Source: JBMNCQ01 sp049366715
Lineage (GTDB): Bacteria > Bacillota > Peptococcia > Peptococcales > BICA1-8
Assembly (NCBI GenBank): GCA_049366715.1
Contig: JBMNCQ010000063.1
Coordinates: forward strand, 1-56,713
Direction: 5' to 3'
DNA: 56,713 nt
Within the stretch, counting starts at the first letter, position 1; each line of letters begins with the position of its first letter. Positions 1-8,163 of the stretch are shown here, in pieces. The notes under the pieces are model-generated. The model was given only the letters and a program-made list of their open reading frames with translations. It ran no database searches and was not told the origin of the DNA. The position numbers were made by a program, and so were the translations under genes.

Positions 1-281
1 TTCATTAATCAGGTTTTTTTACTTGGATATACTTGACTTCATATAGTTAGTCTCATAATTCTTCGTTTTAAATTTATTCGCATATAAATTATATGCCATT
101 TGAAAAATATAAGTCAATAATTATGAATCCAAACGCGGGTTCAACACCCACATATTTAGAAAAAGCCGCTGTCATCTATAAAATCCTCCCCAAACCCTCT
201 GGAAAACCAAATATCCTTAGATAACATACGGAAATATCCCAGGAGAAATCCACTTTAATTAAAAAATCCCTTTACACAAAA
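1..281. other. AT-rich stretch without a recognisable gene
   Basis: No convincing gene is seen here. A short plus-strand frame of about 33 codons starts near 123, but it has no ribosome site and no family resemblance that I recognise. The stretch lies downstream of the minus-strand reductase gene ending at 282. Confidence 0.4.
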
Positions 282-1196
282 TTATTTACAATCTTCCTGT
301 TTTTGACTTATACAGCCCAGCTTCTCGTGAAACGCCGTGCCCAAGAGACTTATTTCTGATTGTTGCTTTATTGCATGCTCCCCAAGCAATACATTAATTG
401 TAAAATCATTACTCAACATGCGGCGATACATGGCCATTATTTCTTTTTTCGACCAATCCCTCATGATCTTCGTTTGATGCGGAATCACCGGAATACCTGC
501 TTGTTCTAACATATAAATGTTATGTTTTAGTTCTTCGGCAACTTTGCTAAGAGTACTATCGCTTTTTGCGGTTTGAATGTCAAGCATTGCATTATTCTTG
601 TAAAAGTGCTTAACGACAATAGCAGTTGCAGCATGTGTAATATGAAAGGATTCAATATCATCTTGTATTTCATAATGCAACTCAGCCGCTTCTAATATTT
701 GGGCAAGTTCATTTACACGTTCCGTGATTTCCCCGCTAATTTCACCAAAAATAGTACCTTGATGCTTTTCTGAACCAAATTGAGCATACAAAACACCATC
801 CCTCATGTCTCCGCCTGCCCCTGGGAAACCGGGAAGCAACCGATCCCCTATGATTTCAACCCATGAATTATATCCCACGGTGTTAGTCAGGGTAATAATT
901 GTTTTACTACGATTATCTTGCAGTTGAACAAGAGCAGACTCAATCTGATCAAAACGCACGGGTACAAAAATAAAATCGTATATTTCGTCATGATCCAATT
1001 TTTCGATTGTCTTAACAGGTACGGATTTGATTGTCCCATTGACATCGTATTGCAGGCCGTTTTTTCTCAATTCTTCCAACCTCTTATTCCGGGCCAGAAT
1101 AGTGACATCCAGTCCCTGTTGAAAAAATCGGAGCGCATAAATACTTCCGACTACACCTGCACCAAAAATTAAAATCCTTTTTGCATTAACACTCAT
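282..1196 (-). CDS. Ketopantoate reductase family protein (PanE/ApbA-like)
   Basis: A 304-residue protein with an N-terminal Rossmann dinucleotide fold: GAGVVGS lies at about residues 12-18, followed by LARNKR, the usual NADP-contact region after strand beta-2. The family reduces 2-keto acids such as ketopantoate with NADPH in the cytosol. The C-terminal helical half (from about 180) is diverged, so pantothenate synthesis is not assured, and many family members in accessory regions act on other keto acids. The start is backed by AGGAGG about 7 nt upstream. It is divergent from the TetR gene at 1352, with an inverted repeat between the two starts, so it is probably that regulator's target. Confidence 0.75.
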   Translation of the reverse strand: MSVNAKRILIFGAGVVGSIYALRFFQQGLDVTILARNKRLEELRKNGLQYDVNGTIKSVPVKTIEKLDHDEIYDFIFVPVRFDQIESALVQLQDNRSKTIITLTNTVGYNSWVEIIGDRLLPGFPGAGGDMRDGVLYAQFGSEKHQGTIFGEISGEITERVNELAQILEAAELHYEIQDDIESFHITHAATAIVVKHFYKNNAMLDIQTAKSDSTLSKVAEELKHNIYMLEQAGIPVIPHQTKIMRDWSKKEIMAMYRRMLSNDFTINVLLGEHAIKQQSEISLLGTAFHEKLGCISQKQEDCK

Positions 1197-1230
1197 ATTT
1201 TTCCTCCTGTTTAACTATAATACACTCGTT

Positions 1231-1261
1231 GTTTAAACTACATCTGCATGTTAGTATACTA
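1231..1261. promoter_or_regulatory. Candidate operator between reductase and TetR genes
   Basis: The divergent intergenic region holds two perfect short palindromes, GTTTAAAC at 1231-1238 and TAGTATACTA at 1252-1261. Such dyads between divergent genes are typical TetR operators. Assigning either one to this regulator is inference. Confidence 0.4.
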
Positions 1262-1351
1262 ATATAGTATTTTTATGATAGCAACTAACAAAAAGAAGCA
1301 AATGTTGCTTAACCAACAGAATTGGATAATTGATTATGCAAGGAGTTTGAC

Positions 1352-1912
1352 ATGGTAAATCATAACGATCCCAGGGTTATACGTACACGGCATCTCATTC
1401 AGGATGCCTTCAGAGAATTGTTAAAAATCAAAGATTTTGATGCCATCACGATAAAAGACATCACGCAAAAAGCAACTATAAACCGTGCTACTTTTTATGC
1501 CCATTTTGAGGATAAATTTGCTTTACTGGACGAAATAACAACGCTTGCATTTGAAGATATGTTGCAGGATGAACTGCTGTTCACACAGAAATTCACAAAA
1601 GACGTATGTAGTCAGTTGTTGGAACTAACTTATCAATACATTATTAAGTTTTATCGAACATGTAAATATGATTCAAAATCAATTTCCGGACAAGTTGATG
1701 GTAGAATAAGACAACTATTATATTCGACAATAGAGTCATTTTTAAAAAACACTGATCTACCCATCGATCATGAAATCCATGCAAATATGATTAGCGCAGC
1801 TTTGTATAATGCCGCATATTACTGGTATGATTCGAAAAAAGGTGATGATATTAGCGAACTTTCTGATATAGTAACTAGGTTTGTAATGAATGGGTTGGAG
1901 ATAAGTCATTGA
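1352..1912 (+). CDS. TetR/AcrR family transcriptional regulator
   Basis: A 186-residue regulator. The TetR helix-turn-helix is clear at about residues 30-58 (ITIKDITQKATINRATFYAHFEDK), in the standard T-x-x-x-I...T-x-Y-x-H-F-x-x-K pattern. The C-terminal ligand-binding half is not informative. AAGGAG stands about 7 nt before the ATG. It is divergently transcribed from the ketopantoate-reductase-like gene and probably represses that gene and itself. The ligand is unknown. Confidence 0.85.
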   Translation: MVNHNDPRVIRTRHLIQDAFRELLKIKDFDAITIKDITQKATINRATFYAHFEDKFALLDEITTLAFEDMLQDELLFTQKFTKDVCSQLLELTYQYIIKFYRTCKYDSKSISGQVDGRIRQLLYSTIESFLKNTDLPIDHEIHANMISAALYNAAYYWYDSKKGDDISELSDIVTRFVMNGLEISH

Positions 1913-2463
1913 TATAGTAAGCGGAATAGACTTTGCTACTGCGATAAAAGCTCTATATTTTGCTCCACCTTAAAAAGCTGATTTTTAAACGCTTCAGCTG
2001 ATTGGGCTGGCGGAGTAACCGCTATTTTTTTTCATTGGCATTATCCTCTTCACTATCTATTCTCTAGTCTTCCTACCATTTATTCAGTCGTAATGTTCAT
2101 AACGGTATATCCTAAAAAAGTGCATAAAAAAGCAGAGTATCTTCGTTATGAAAATACCCCCGCTGATTTTCAGAAGTGTTGCTTCCCAATGTGATGCACT
2201 GCTACATTGGCACCCATATGCGGTCTCCAATAAGTTCCGCAAAAATGATAGAATTCACCGCAGCTCAGTGTTCCGTCGTTATTAATACAGTTAACGTATA
2301 CCTGCAAGGTTTTTTGTAAGCTATATCCAAATTTGGGAAAAATCAATAACCGCCTGGAGGAAAATCTACAGCCTTTTCGTAGTTGCCCCAACTGTCACAG
2401 CTGCCTGCTTCATTTACGGTTTCTTTTTCCTTGAAATGTGCTCGCACTTTTTGCCGTCAATTG
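1913..2463. other. Intergenic stretch with a possible decayed coding remnant
   Basis: A 551-bp gap. A minus-strand frame at 2170-2391 (73 codons) is rich in Cys, His, Tyr and Trp and reads like real protein in its second half (for example FCGTYWRPHMG). Upstream, plausible coding moves into another frame, so this may be a frameshifted fragment of a lost gene. I do not recognise the family. A weak inverted repeat lies near 2130-2155. Confidence 0.3.
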
Positions 2464-3624
2464 CTAATGCGAATTCTTCTTTATTGATTTAATATAGATT
2501 AACGCTCCAATAATAGCTGGGATAATCGACAGAAGATAAATTATTTGATAACCTAAATTTTCAGCAATTATACCCCAAAGGATGGCGCCTGCTCCAATCC
2601 CAAGATCAAAACCAAGAAAGAAAGTCGCATTGGCGGCGCCCCTTCTCGAAGGGTCAACCTTACGCACGGACATTGCTTGCAACGCTGGCTGGATGGCTCC
2701 AAACCCAATTCCATAAATAAACCCGGCTATAAGAAAAGCTATGAGAGAATTAGCAAAATAAATTAAGGACATTGCAAGTATTACACAAATTATGCCCGGA
2801 AGCACCGCAAAAGAAGTACCTTTTCTATCGGTCAGGCGGCCAAAGTAGGGTCGTGAAATCAGTAAGGCGACAGCATAGATGGTAAAAAATAATCCGATAT
2901 TTTCAACTTGCTTTTGGCCTGCATAAAGTGCAATAAAAGAAACAATCGCTCCGTAGGTCATAGTGATAAAGAAAATTACTACCGCCGGAAGAATAGCCGA
3001 CCTTTCAAATATTCCTGCTTTCCCGGACTTTGGAAGTACATCAGGTTTATGATATTTTATGGGCAAAGCAATTAAAATGGAAATTAATACAACTCCTGCA
3101 GAAACATAAAAAACAGTGTTGAATCCATAGCCGCTCAGGAGTTCAAGTCCTAATGCAGGAGCGACGGCCATTGCAAGCGTACTTGTTAAACCAAAATAAC
3201 CCATTCCTTCGCCTAAGCGGAGTTTTGGAACGATGTCCGAAGCGATTGTACTGGAGGCTGTACTAGAAGCCCCCCAGCCAAAACCATGGATAAACCTAAG
3301 AATTAATAGTACTAAAATTGTTGAAGTCCAACTGTATGCCACAACGCATAAAAGAAATACAATTAAACCTAAAATATATACGCCTCTTCTCCCTTGCCTG
3401 TCCAATAATTGACCGGCAATCGGCCTCATTAAAACAGCGGAAATGGTAAAAATCCCCACGACCAGACCCGCCCAAGTATCCGAACCTCCTAATTTCGCTG
3501 AAAAAACAGGCAATACCGGTAAAAGCATTTGAAATCCCAGTGTTATAAATAAATTTGCTATTGATATTAAAATAAAGTCCCGAGTCCAAAGCGGCTCTTT
3601 CTGCAACGCTGCATCTCTTTCCAT
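2464..3624 (-). CDS. MFS transporter, 12-TM drug-efflux type
   Basis: An integral membrane protein of 386 residues with about 12 hydrophobic segments. The MFS loop 2-3 signature is present as GQLLDRQGRRGV (about residues 70-81), with a related sequence GRLTDRKG in the second half. DHA1-type members export small drugs by proton antiport. An earlier in-frame start at 3654 is possible, but GGAGG lies 7 nt before the ATG at 3624, so that start is preferred. The MarR regulator at 3715 is immediately upstream on the same strand, which suggests a MarR-controlled efflux unit. The substrate cannot be read from sequence. Confidence 0.82.
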   Translation of the reverse strand: MERDAALQKEPLWTRDFILISIANLFITLGFQMLLPVLPVFSAKLGGSDTWAGLVVGIFTISAVLMRPIAGQLLDRQGRRGVYILGLIVFLLCVVAYSWTSTILVLLILRFIHGFGWGASSTASSTIASDIVPKLRLGEGMGYFGLTSTLAMAVAPALGLELLSGYGFNTVFYVSAGVVLISILIALPIKYHKPDVLPKSGKAGIFERSAILPAVVIFFITMTYGAIVSFIALYAGQKQVENIGLFFTIYAVALLISRPYFGRLTDRKGTSFAVLPGIICVILAMSLIYFANSLIAFLIAGFIYGIGFGAIQPALQAMSVRKVDPSRRGAANATFFLGFDLGIGAGAILWGIIAENLGYQIIYLLSIIPAIIGALIYIKSIKKNSH

Positions 3625-3714
3625 CGATATACCTCCAGTTAAGTAATCTTTCAATTAATTCTCACGCATCTTTTTGCTGCACATCCAATAGTATTATCTT
3701 ACACCTATAATAAG

Positions 3715-4152
3715 TTATCCGTTGGTATATTTACTTTTTTCCTCATGTAAGTTATTTATTACCTTTTTTAGCACTAGTATTGTCTCTTCGATCACGCTCT
3801 CAGGAATATCTTGCGAAAAAATACCTAATATTTCAGAAAAAACAGATTCAACCGCTACCGAAGCCGTTCTGCCTTTCTCTGTCAAATACAAAGAAGAATA
3901 TCGTTTGTCTTTTTCAACTCGTTTTTTGCAGATATAACCTTTAGTTTTTAAATACTGGACAGCCTTTGCAGTCGTTGATTTTTCCACATAGAGCCTGTCA
4001 CCAAGTTCCTTTTGATTTATACCTTCATTTTGAGCTATAACAAGAAAAAAATCATATTGCCCACTACTAATCTCTAACTCCTTCAGCTTATTGTTGAATA
4101 TACTTTGGCTGAGTCTATAAATGGCAGCGCTATATCTTCCAATGCTTTCCAT
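3715..4152 (-). CDS. MarR family transcriptional regulator
   Basis: A 145-residue winged-helix regulator. The recognition region (INQKELGDRLYVEKSTTAKA) is at about residues 45-64, followed by the wing with the conserved D-K-R-Y (about 82-85) and the LTEKG motif. MarR proteins bind palindromes as dimers and release DNA on binding phenolic or other ligands. The ribosome site AAGGAGA is just upstream. Three GAAACTAT-type half-sites sit directly upstream (4174-4212), so autoregulation and control of the downstream MFS gene are likely. Confidence 0.87.
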   Translation of the reverse strand: MESIGRYSAAIYRLSQSIFNNKLKELEISSGQYDFFLVIAQNEGINQKELGDRLYVEKSTTAKAVQYLKTKGYICKKRVEKDKRYSSLYLTEKGRTASVAVESVFSEILGIFSQDIPESVIEETILVLKKVINNLHEEKSKYTNG

Positions 4153-4173
4153 ATAACTACCATCTCCTTCACG

Positions 4174-4212
4174 ATAGTTTCCTCCGAAACTATTCTATTG
4201 AATAATAGTTTC
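4174..4212. promoter_or_regulatory. MarR operator: three alternating half-sites
   Basis: ATAGTTTC (4174-4181) and GAAACTAT (4186-4193) form a perfect dyad with a 4-nt spacer. The second arm, extended to GAAACTATT (4186-4194), also pairs with AATAGTTTC (4204-4212) across a 9-nt spacer. The sites lie about 20-60 nt upstream of the MarR start, where repressor binding would cover the promoter or leader. Confidence 0.65.
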
Positions 4213-4250
4213 GTTGTCAACTATAATTGCTTTAGATCGCAAAATAAAAA

Positions 4251-4285
4251 ACGACAGGAGCAGTTTTTTAAACCAATCCTGTCGT
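4251..4285 (-). terminator. Rho-independent terminator of the aldo-keto reductase operon
   Basis: Arms ACGACAGGA (4251-4259) and TCCTGTCGT (4277-4285) pair perfectly. Read on the minus strand, the hairpin is followed by TTTTTTATTTT. It lies downstream of the aldo-keto reductase gene and upstream of the MarR promoter. Confidence 0.65.
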
Positions 4286-4341
4286 ATTAATTCCGCAGCT
4301 CCGGTAATCAGCGCGATTTTGTTCTGCAAAACTAAGTCCAT
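4285..4341 (-). pseudogene. N-terminal stub of a short-chain dehydrogenase
   Basis: The frame starting at 4341 begins MDLVLQNKIALITGAA, the classic first beta strand and glycine-rich start of a short-chain dehydrogenase. It then runs into unrelated sequence at the terminator hairpin. Only about 16 codons survive, so this is a deletion scar and not a working gene. The assignment rests on this one short motif. Confidence 0.4.
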
Positions 4342-4571
4342 ATAGGCGATCTCCAGAATTAGGAATATGGGAAACAAATGCAAACAATACTCTTAATGAA
4401 ATGCATTAAAAAGTAAATACCGAAAAATACCGCCGGCCTTGCCCCTGCCACATCACCGCTTTTCAATAGCCGGGCTTCTTGCCCATGCTCCTGATCCCGT
4501 CATGTCCGCCCATATTCGAAAAAGCCATCACAGAACGGTTTCGTTCCATAATGGCTTAATTTTTGTTAATT

Positions 4572-5432
4572 TTACTTGCCGCTGAAAACAGGGAAGAAGC
4601 TGAACTGACCGTAATCTTTGATGCGCTCCATGGATTTCAGCCGTGCCATATCCTCATCCGAGATCACAAAATCCACCTTTGCGTTGTCCCGCATATGCTC
4701 CTGGTTGGCTGTCTTGGGCAGGGGCAGCGTTCCAAGCTGCAAATCGTATCGGATGCAAAGCTGCGGAACTGAGACTCCGTACCTCTTTGCAATAGCAACA
4801 ATCGTCTCGTTGTTCAGCACTTCACCGTGGGCGATGGGGGAGTATGCCTCCACCAGCATCCCCTTGCTCCGGGAATACTCCATCAGTTCAAAGGGGGTGT
4901 TGCTCACATGGGCAAGCAGCTGATTGACCATGGGGGCGACACTGCACCCGGACAGGATGTTGTCGATGTCTTTCTTTTCAAAGTTCGACACACCGACCGC
5001 GCGCAGCTTTCCGGCCTTGTAGGCATCCTCCAGAGCATGCCACGCCTCCAGATTTCCCTCGGCATAATCACCGTTTCGGTAATCCTGCCAGGGTTGGGGA
5101 CTATGGATCAGCATCATATCAATATAATCCAGTCCCATTGCCTTCAGAGAACCGTCGATTGCCGCCACGGCCTCCTGATAGGTCTTGATTTCGGCAGCCA
5201 GTTTCGTGGTCACGAACAGCTCTTCACGGACAACGCCGCAGCCGCGAATCCCGTCGCCGACGCCATGCTCGTTGCCATAGGCCTGCGCCGTGTCAAAATG
5301 GCGGTAACCGATTTGGACCGCATCGCAAACCGCTTTCGCCGCAGCGGCGTCCTCGATGAACCATGTGCCCAGACCCAATTTGGGGATTTGGACGCCGTTT
5401 GAAAGCGTATAAGTTTCTTCCAAAATCATCAT
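4572..5432 (-). CDS. Aldo/keto reductase (2,5-diketo-D-gluconate reductase type)
   Basis: A 286-residue TIM-barrel NADPH oxidoreductase. The family tetrad is visible: Asp and Tyr in GYRHFDTAQAYGNE (about residues 42-55), Lys in VTTKLAAE (about 77) and His in MLIHSPQPW (about 108). The cofactor-end motif LPKTANQEHMRDN is near residue 230. It reduces aldehydes and ketones in the cytosol. AAGGAGG precedes the start. It is the last gene of a three-gene minus-strand operon (cupin, decarboxylase-like, AKR) under a divergent MerR regulator, which suggests a carbonyl or electrophile detoxification unit. GC content is clearly higher than in flanking genes. Confidence 0.9.
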   Translation of the reverse strand: MMILEETYTLSNGVQIPKLGLGTWFIEDAAAAKAVCDAVQIGYRHFDTAQAYGNEHGVGDGIRGCGVVREELFVTTKLAAEIKTYQEAVAAIDGSLKAMGLDYIDMMLIHSPQPWQDYRNGDYAEGNLEAWHALEDAYKAGKLRAVGVSNFEKKDIDNILSGCSVAPMVNQLLAHVSNTPFELMEYSRSKGMLVEAYSPIAHGEVLNNETIVAIAKRYGVSVPQLCIRYDLQLGTLPLPKTANQEHMRDNAKVDFVISDEDMARLKSMERIKDYGQFSFFPVFSGK

Positions 5433-5495
5433 ATATTCCTCCTTTTTTAGGCTAATTTGCTGACCCGTTCTTTGCGTTCGTCTGCCGAATCCCTT

Positions 5496-5819
5496 TTATT
5501 TTTCCGCATAAACCTCTTGGGCCATGCGGAAGGCCGCCCATGCTTTAGGCCATCCCGCATAAAAGGCTGCGTGGGTCAGAATTTCGGCCATTTCTTCCTT
5601 TGTCACGCCATGGTTTTTCGCATTCAGGATATGGAACTGGAGGGAGCTGTCCAGCACGCCACCGGCCATCAGTGATACCACCGTCACGATGCTGCGGTCA
5701 CGTGCGGAAAGCTGTTCCTCCCTTGACCAGACTTGGCCAAACAGGACATCATCGTTCAGCTCCGCAAATTTGGGTGCAAAATCACCCAGGGCGTCTCTTC
5801 CTGCCGTTACTTTTACCAT
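5496..5819 (-). CDS. Carboxymuconolactone decarboxylase family protein
   Basis: A protein of about 107 residues matching the all-helical CMD fold: LSARDRSIVTVVSLMAGG, then FHILNAKNHGVTKEEMAEIL, then HAAFYAGWPKAWAAF. The Cys-x-x-Cys pair of AhpD-type peroxidases is missing, so a thiol peroxidase role is unlikely. A GTG at 5828 opens the frame but overlaps the ribosome site; AAGGAGG is 8 nt before the ATG at 5819, which is therefore preferred. It lies between the cupin and AKR genes in one operon. Its exact reaction is unknown. Confidence 0.82.
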   Translation of the reverse strand: MVKVTAGRDALGDFAPKFAELNDDVLFGQVWSREEQLSARDRSIVTVVSLMAGGVLDSSLQFHILNAKNHGVTKEEMAEILTHAAFYAGWPKAWAAFRMAQEVYAEK

Positions 5820-5832
5820 CGCTGCCACCTCC

Positions 5833-6270
5833 TTACTTCAGCTTTGTATATGCATCGCCGACGGGCTCGCACCATTCATTCGAGGTCTCTTCGCCCGGCA
5901 CTTCAATGGAAATATGACTGAACCAGCTGTCGGCTTTTGCGCCGTGCCAGTGCTTTACATTGGCAGGAATGGTGATGACCGTACCCGGCACCAGGCTTAC
6001 CCCTTCTTTGCCCTCCTCCTGATACCAGCCTTCGCCTGCCGTGCACACCAGAATCTGGCCGCCCCCGCTCTTCGCGCGATGGATATGCCAGTTGTTGCGG
6101 CACCCAGGCTCAAAGGTCACATTTGCCAGAAACACCGGACTTTTACCGAACTCCGTCAGGGGATTTAAATAGGATTCCCCCACGAAATACTGCGCGAACA
6201 TGGTGTTCGGCTGCCCCTGCCCAAAAACATTTTGCTGGTCAAATTCTTCTTTGTTGGTTACTTTGCTCAT
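5833..6270 (-). CDS. Cupin domain protein
   Basis: A 145-residue single-domain cupin. Motif 1 is present as PGCRNNWHIHRAKSGGGQIL (about residues 54-73) with the metal-binding His-x-His. Motif 2 is VPGTVITIPANVKHWHGA (about 94-111) with its metal-ligand His. AAGGAGG stands before the ATG. It is the first gene of the operon with the CMD-like and AKR genes and directly faces the MerR-type promoter at 6452-6482. Small cupins paired with CMD proteins are common in aldehyde or quinone stress operons; the substrate is not known. Confidence 0.85.
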   Translation of the reverse strand: MSKVTNKEEFDQQNVFGQGQPNTMFAQYFVGESYLNPLTEFGKSPVFLANVTFEPGCRNNWHIHRAKSGGGQILVCTAGEGWYQEEGKEGVSLVPGTVITIPANVKHWHGAKADSWFSHISIEVPGEETSNEWCEPVGDAYTKLK

Positions 6271-6451
6271 AATGCCAATGCCTCCTTTTTTTACTTTTTC
6301 TCAGTTATGCTCCGTTGACTCCAAACATATCAGCCCGTTCCGCTCACCGTGCTGAACAGAGCAAGCAGTAGCGTCGGCAACTTGCTTATAAGCTTATTAT
6401 CTCCTCTTGATCTTACATATATTGATTCAAAGTCAACTCTATGATAATATG

Positions 6452-6482
6452 AGAATAACATCTGGAGTTAACTCCAAGTCAA
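6452..6482 (-). promoter_or_regulatory. MerR-type promoter with 19-bp spacer and operator palindrome
   Basis: On the minus strand the -35 is TTGACT (6477-6482) and the -10 is TATTCT (6452-6457), separated by exactly 19 bp. The spacer holds the perfect palindrome TGGAGTTAACTCCA (6463-6476). An overlong 19-bp spacer with the dyad inside is the hallmark of MerR-family activation by DNA untwisting. It drives the cupin-CMD-AKR operon. Confidence 0.8.
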
Positions 6483-6526
6483 GTGTTTTTTTCAATATCG
6501 AATATTTTTAGAAAGGCAGATCTGTT

Positions 6527-6919
6527 ATGAACATAGCTGAGGTTGCTGCAAAGTTTGATTTGACGCAGGATACGTTACGATATTATGAAAAAGTCGGATT
6601 AATCCCGAAAGTCAAACGAACATCAGGCGGTACAAGAAACTATACCGAATACGATTGCGGCTGGATAGACTTCATCAAATGTATGCGCAATGCGGGGGTC
6701 CAAGTGGATGCTTTAGTCGAATATGTGAAGCTTTTCCAGCAAGGGGATTCCACCGCCGGCAAGCGAAAGTATATACTGGTCCGGGAACGGGACCGTATCG
6801 CTGCCCAGGTCGCTGAGATGCAGTGCACACTTGATCGGCTGAATGCTAAGATTGAACGATATGAAAAGGACATCATCCCAGCTGAAAAAGAACTGGTAAT
6901 AGTCCGTAACCATGAATAA
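6527..6919 (+). CDS. MerR family transcriptional regulator
   Basis: A 130-residue regulator with an N-terminal MerR winged helix: NIAEVAAKFDLTQDTLRYYE (about residues 2-21), then the GLIP and R-x-x-x-G-x-R-x-Y wing. A long C-terminal coiled coil (about 85-120) forms the dimer. There is no cysteine cluster for metal binding, so it resembles aldehyde/electrophile sensors such as AdhR. It is divergent from the cupin operon and is predicted to activate its 19-bp-spacer promoter. Confidence 0.88.
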   Translation: MNIAEVAAKFDLTQDTLRYYEKVGLIPKVKRTSGGTRNYTEYDCGWIDFIKCMRNAGVQVDALVEYVKLFQQGDSTAGKRKYILVRERDRIAAQVAEMQCTLDRLNAKIERYEKDIIPAEKELVIVRNHE

Positions 6920-6970
6920 CAACACAAGGTTCACCGCATAACGGCAAGATGCAGCGAACCTTGTGTTGTT
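6918..6970 (+). terminator. Long perfect inverted repeat at the end of the merR gene
   Basis: Arms AACAACACAAGGTTC (6918-6932) and GAACCTTGTGTTGTT (6956-6970) are perfectly complementary over 15 bp. The left arm overlaps the stop codon. It is probably a terminator, although the following T-run is weak. Confidence 0.55.
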
Positions 6971-7224
6971 TAAATTAAGTGTTATGCGTTATGTAGAATT
7001 GCAATGGCAAGCCAGCTTTTTCTCATTGCCGATTCTATCTATTGCGGGGTGACGCGGACGTACTGGAAAACCAGCAGTTCAACCTCATGAATCGAACGGC
7101 TGCGAATGAGAGGCCGGCTGACGGACCAAAAAACGGACATATTGCCCGGGAAAGGAGGCGTCAGACCGATTGCTCTTCCTATTCGAACAGCTTAAGCAAC
7201 AAGATGGATTAGGGCACGGCCGGC

Positions 7225-7308
7225 TGTCGTGCACCTTACCCATAAATACATCATGAAACAGAAAACCGCCTACAAAAACAACCTCATATCCCTGCTGGAT
7301 CAGACCTA
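7225..7308 (+). pseudogene. Possible fragment of an IS110-family transposase
   Basis: A short frame reads KYIMKQKTAYKNNLISLLDQ and then stops. This resembles the helical linker (K-x-x-L-x-x-L-L-D-x-x-F-P) between the DEDD and C-terminal domains of IS110 transposases. Nothing else of such a gene is intact, so this is a tentative IS scar in the gap 6971-7386. Confidence 0.25.
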
Positions 7309-7386
7309 ACGAATTTCAACGCGGGCAATTACCTCTTCAATTGTCATAATCAATATCTCCTTGCAAGATTTTTTGAAAATCTCCAG

Positions 7387-7870
7387 TTATCTCATATCAT
7401 CGCTGTCTTCCAACAGCAGCTGTTTCAAAATATCCTTTCGCTGTTCAGTCAACCCCAATCTCATTTCCAAATATGCATCAATTAAACCGTACTGCTTCCT
7501 CATTTCTCTGAAAGCTTCTTCCAAATACTCGGGGCATGCAGCAAGTACGGATTTAAACACCTCGTATTTGTAGTCCGTATCCAGGTATGACCTTGATTGC
7601 ATGGTTTTAATTACCTTCTGATTCACAAATTCCCCGTATTCTTGGCTGAGAATATCATCTTCACGGACTGTTTGTTCAGGAACATCCAATGCCGGCAGCA
7701 CGATTGCGACACCGGCTCCTGTACGATCCTTGCCGCCTGTACAGTGCATTGTGCAAAAAGTTTAAGCATTTCTGAAAATGCTTTTTGCGCTCCAGGACCG
7801 ATTATAAGTTGTGTGGCATGTACCCTGCAAAGGGCGCCTCCGCTCAGCAACTATTATGGCCGGGCCGGTT
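7387..7870 (-). pseudogene. Broken tyrosine/serine phosphatase (IphP-like)
   Basis: The 3' part (7387-7749) carries the phosphatase P-loop HCTGGKDRTG and the full C-terminal helical region, ending normally. The 5' part lies in another frame (EMLKLFA near 7765), directly before the P-loop, showing a deletion or frameshift of roughly ten codons at the junction. The remaining N-terminal half is not recognisable. An intact enzyme of this family would have about 250 residues, so this is a pseudogene. Confidence 0.65.
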
Positions 7871-8036
7871 CTGGTTCTCAATAGAAAATATGGTCTTGCT
7901 GCAGAGCTCGGATCATTAATCGTAATTCTGGTTTTGTTTCGCGGTTAGTGAACAATGAACTCTGCGGCAAGTGTTCTCGTTGTGCAATGTCTACAGGTTT
8001 TGTACTCCAATAGATGTCAATATTCTCTAAGTCTCC

Positions 8037-8132
8037 TCATCCTTTCCGGGATATTACAAGTTTCTTTCTGTTCGCATCACGTTCCACAGCGGCATCGGTA
8101 AACTCAATGACTTTTTGTACCTTATTTATCAT
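8037..8132 (-). CDS. Small hypothetical protein, 31 residues
   Basis: An ATG at 8132 follows an excellent ribosome site (CAGGAGG, 6 nt spacing) and opens a 31-codon frame beginning MINKVQKVIEFTD. It starts about 30 nt downstream of the PEP-synthase-like gene on the same strand. It may be a real small protein or the stub of a truncated gene. I recognise no family. Confidence 0.35.
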   Translation of the reverse strand: MINKVQKVIEFTDAAVERDANRKKLVISRKG

Positions 8133-8163
8133 GATTTCCTCCTGTAGGGACACCAGCAATTGT

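Noticed and set aside
4827..5402. Long plus-strand frame of 191 codons opposite the aldo-keto reductase
   Set aside because: It is the antisense shadow of a GC-rich real gene, with no ribosome site or family motifs.
5496..5819. AhpD-like peroxidase role for the CMD-family protein
   Set aside because: The Cys-x-x-Cys active site is absent.
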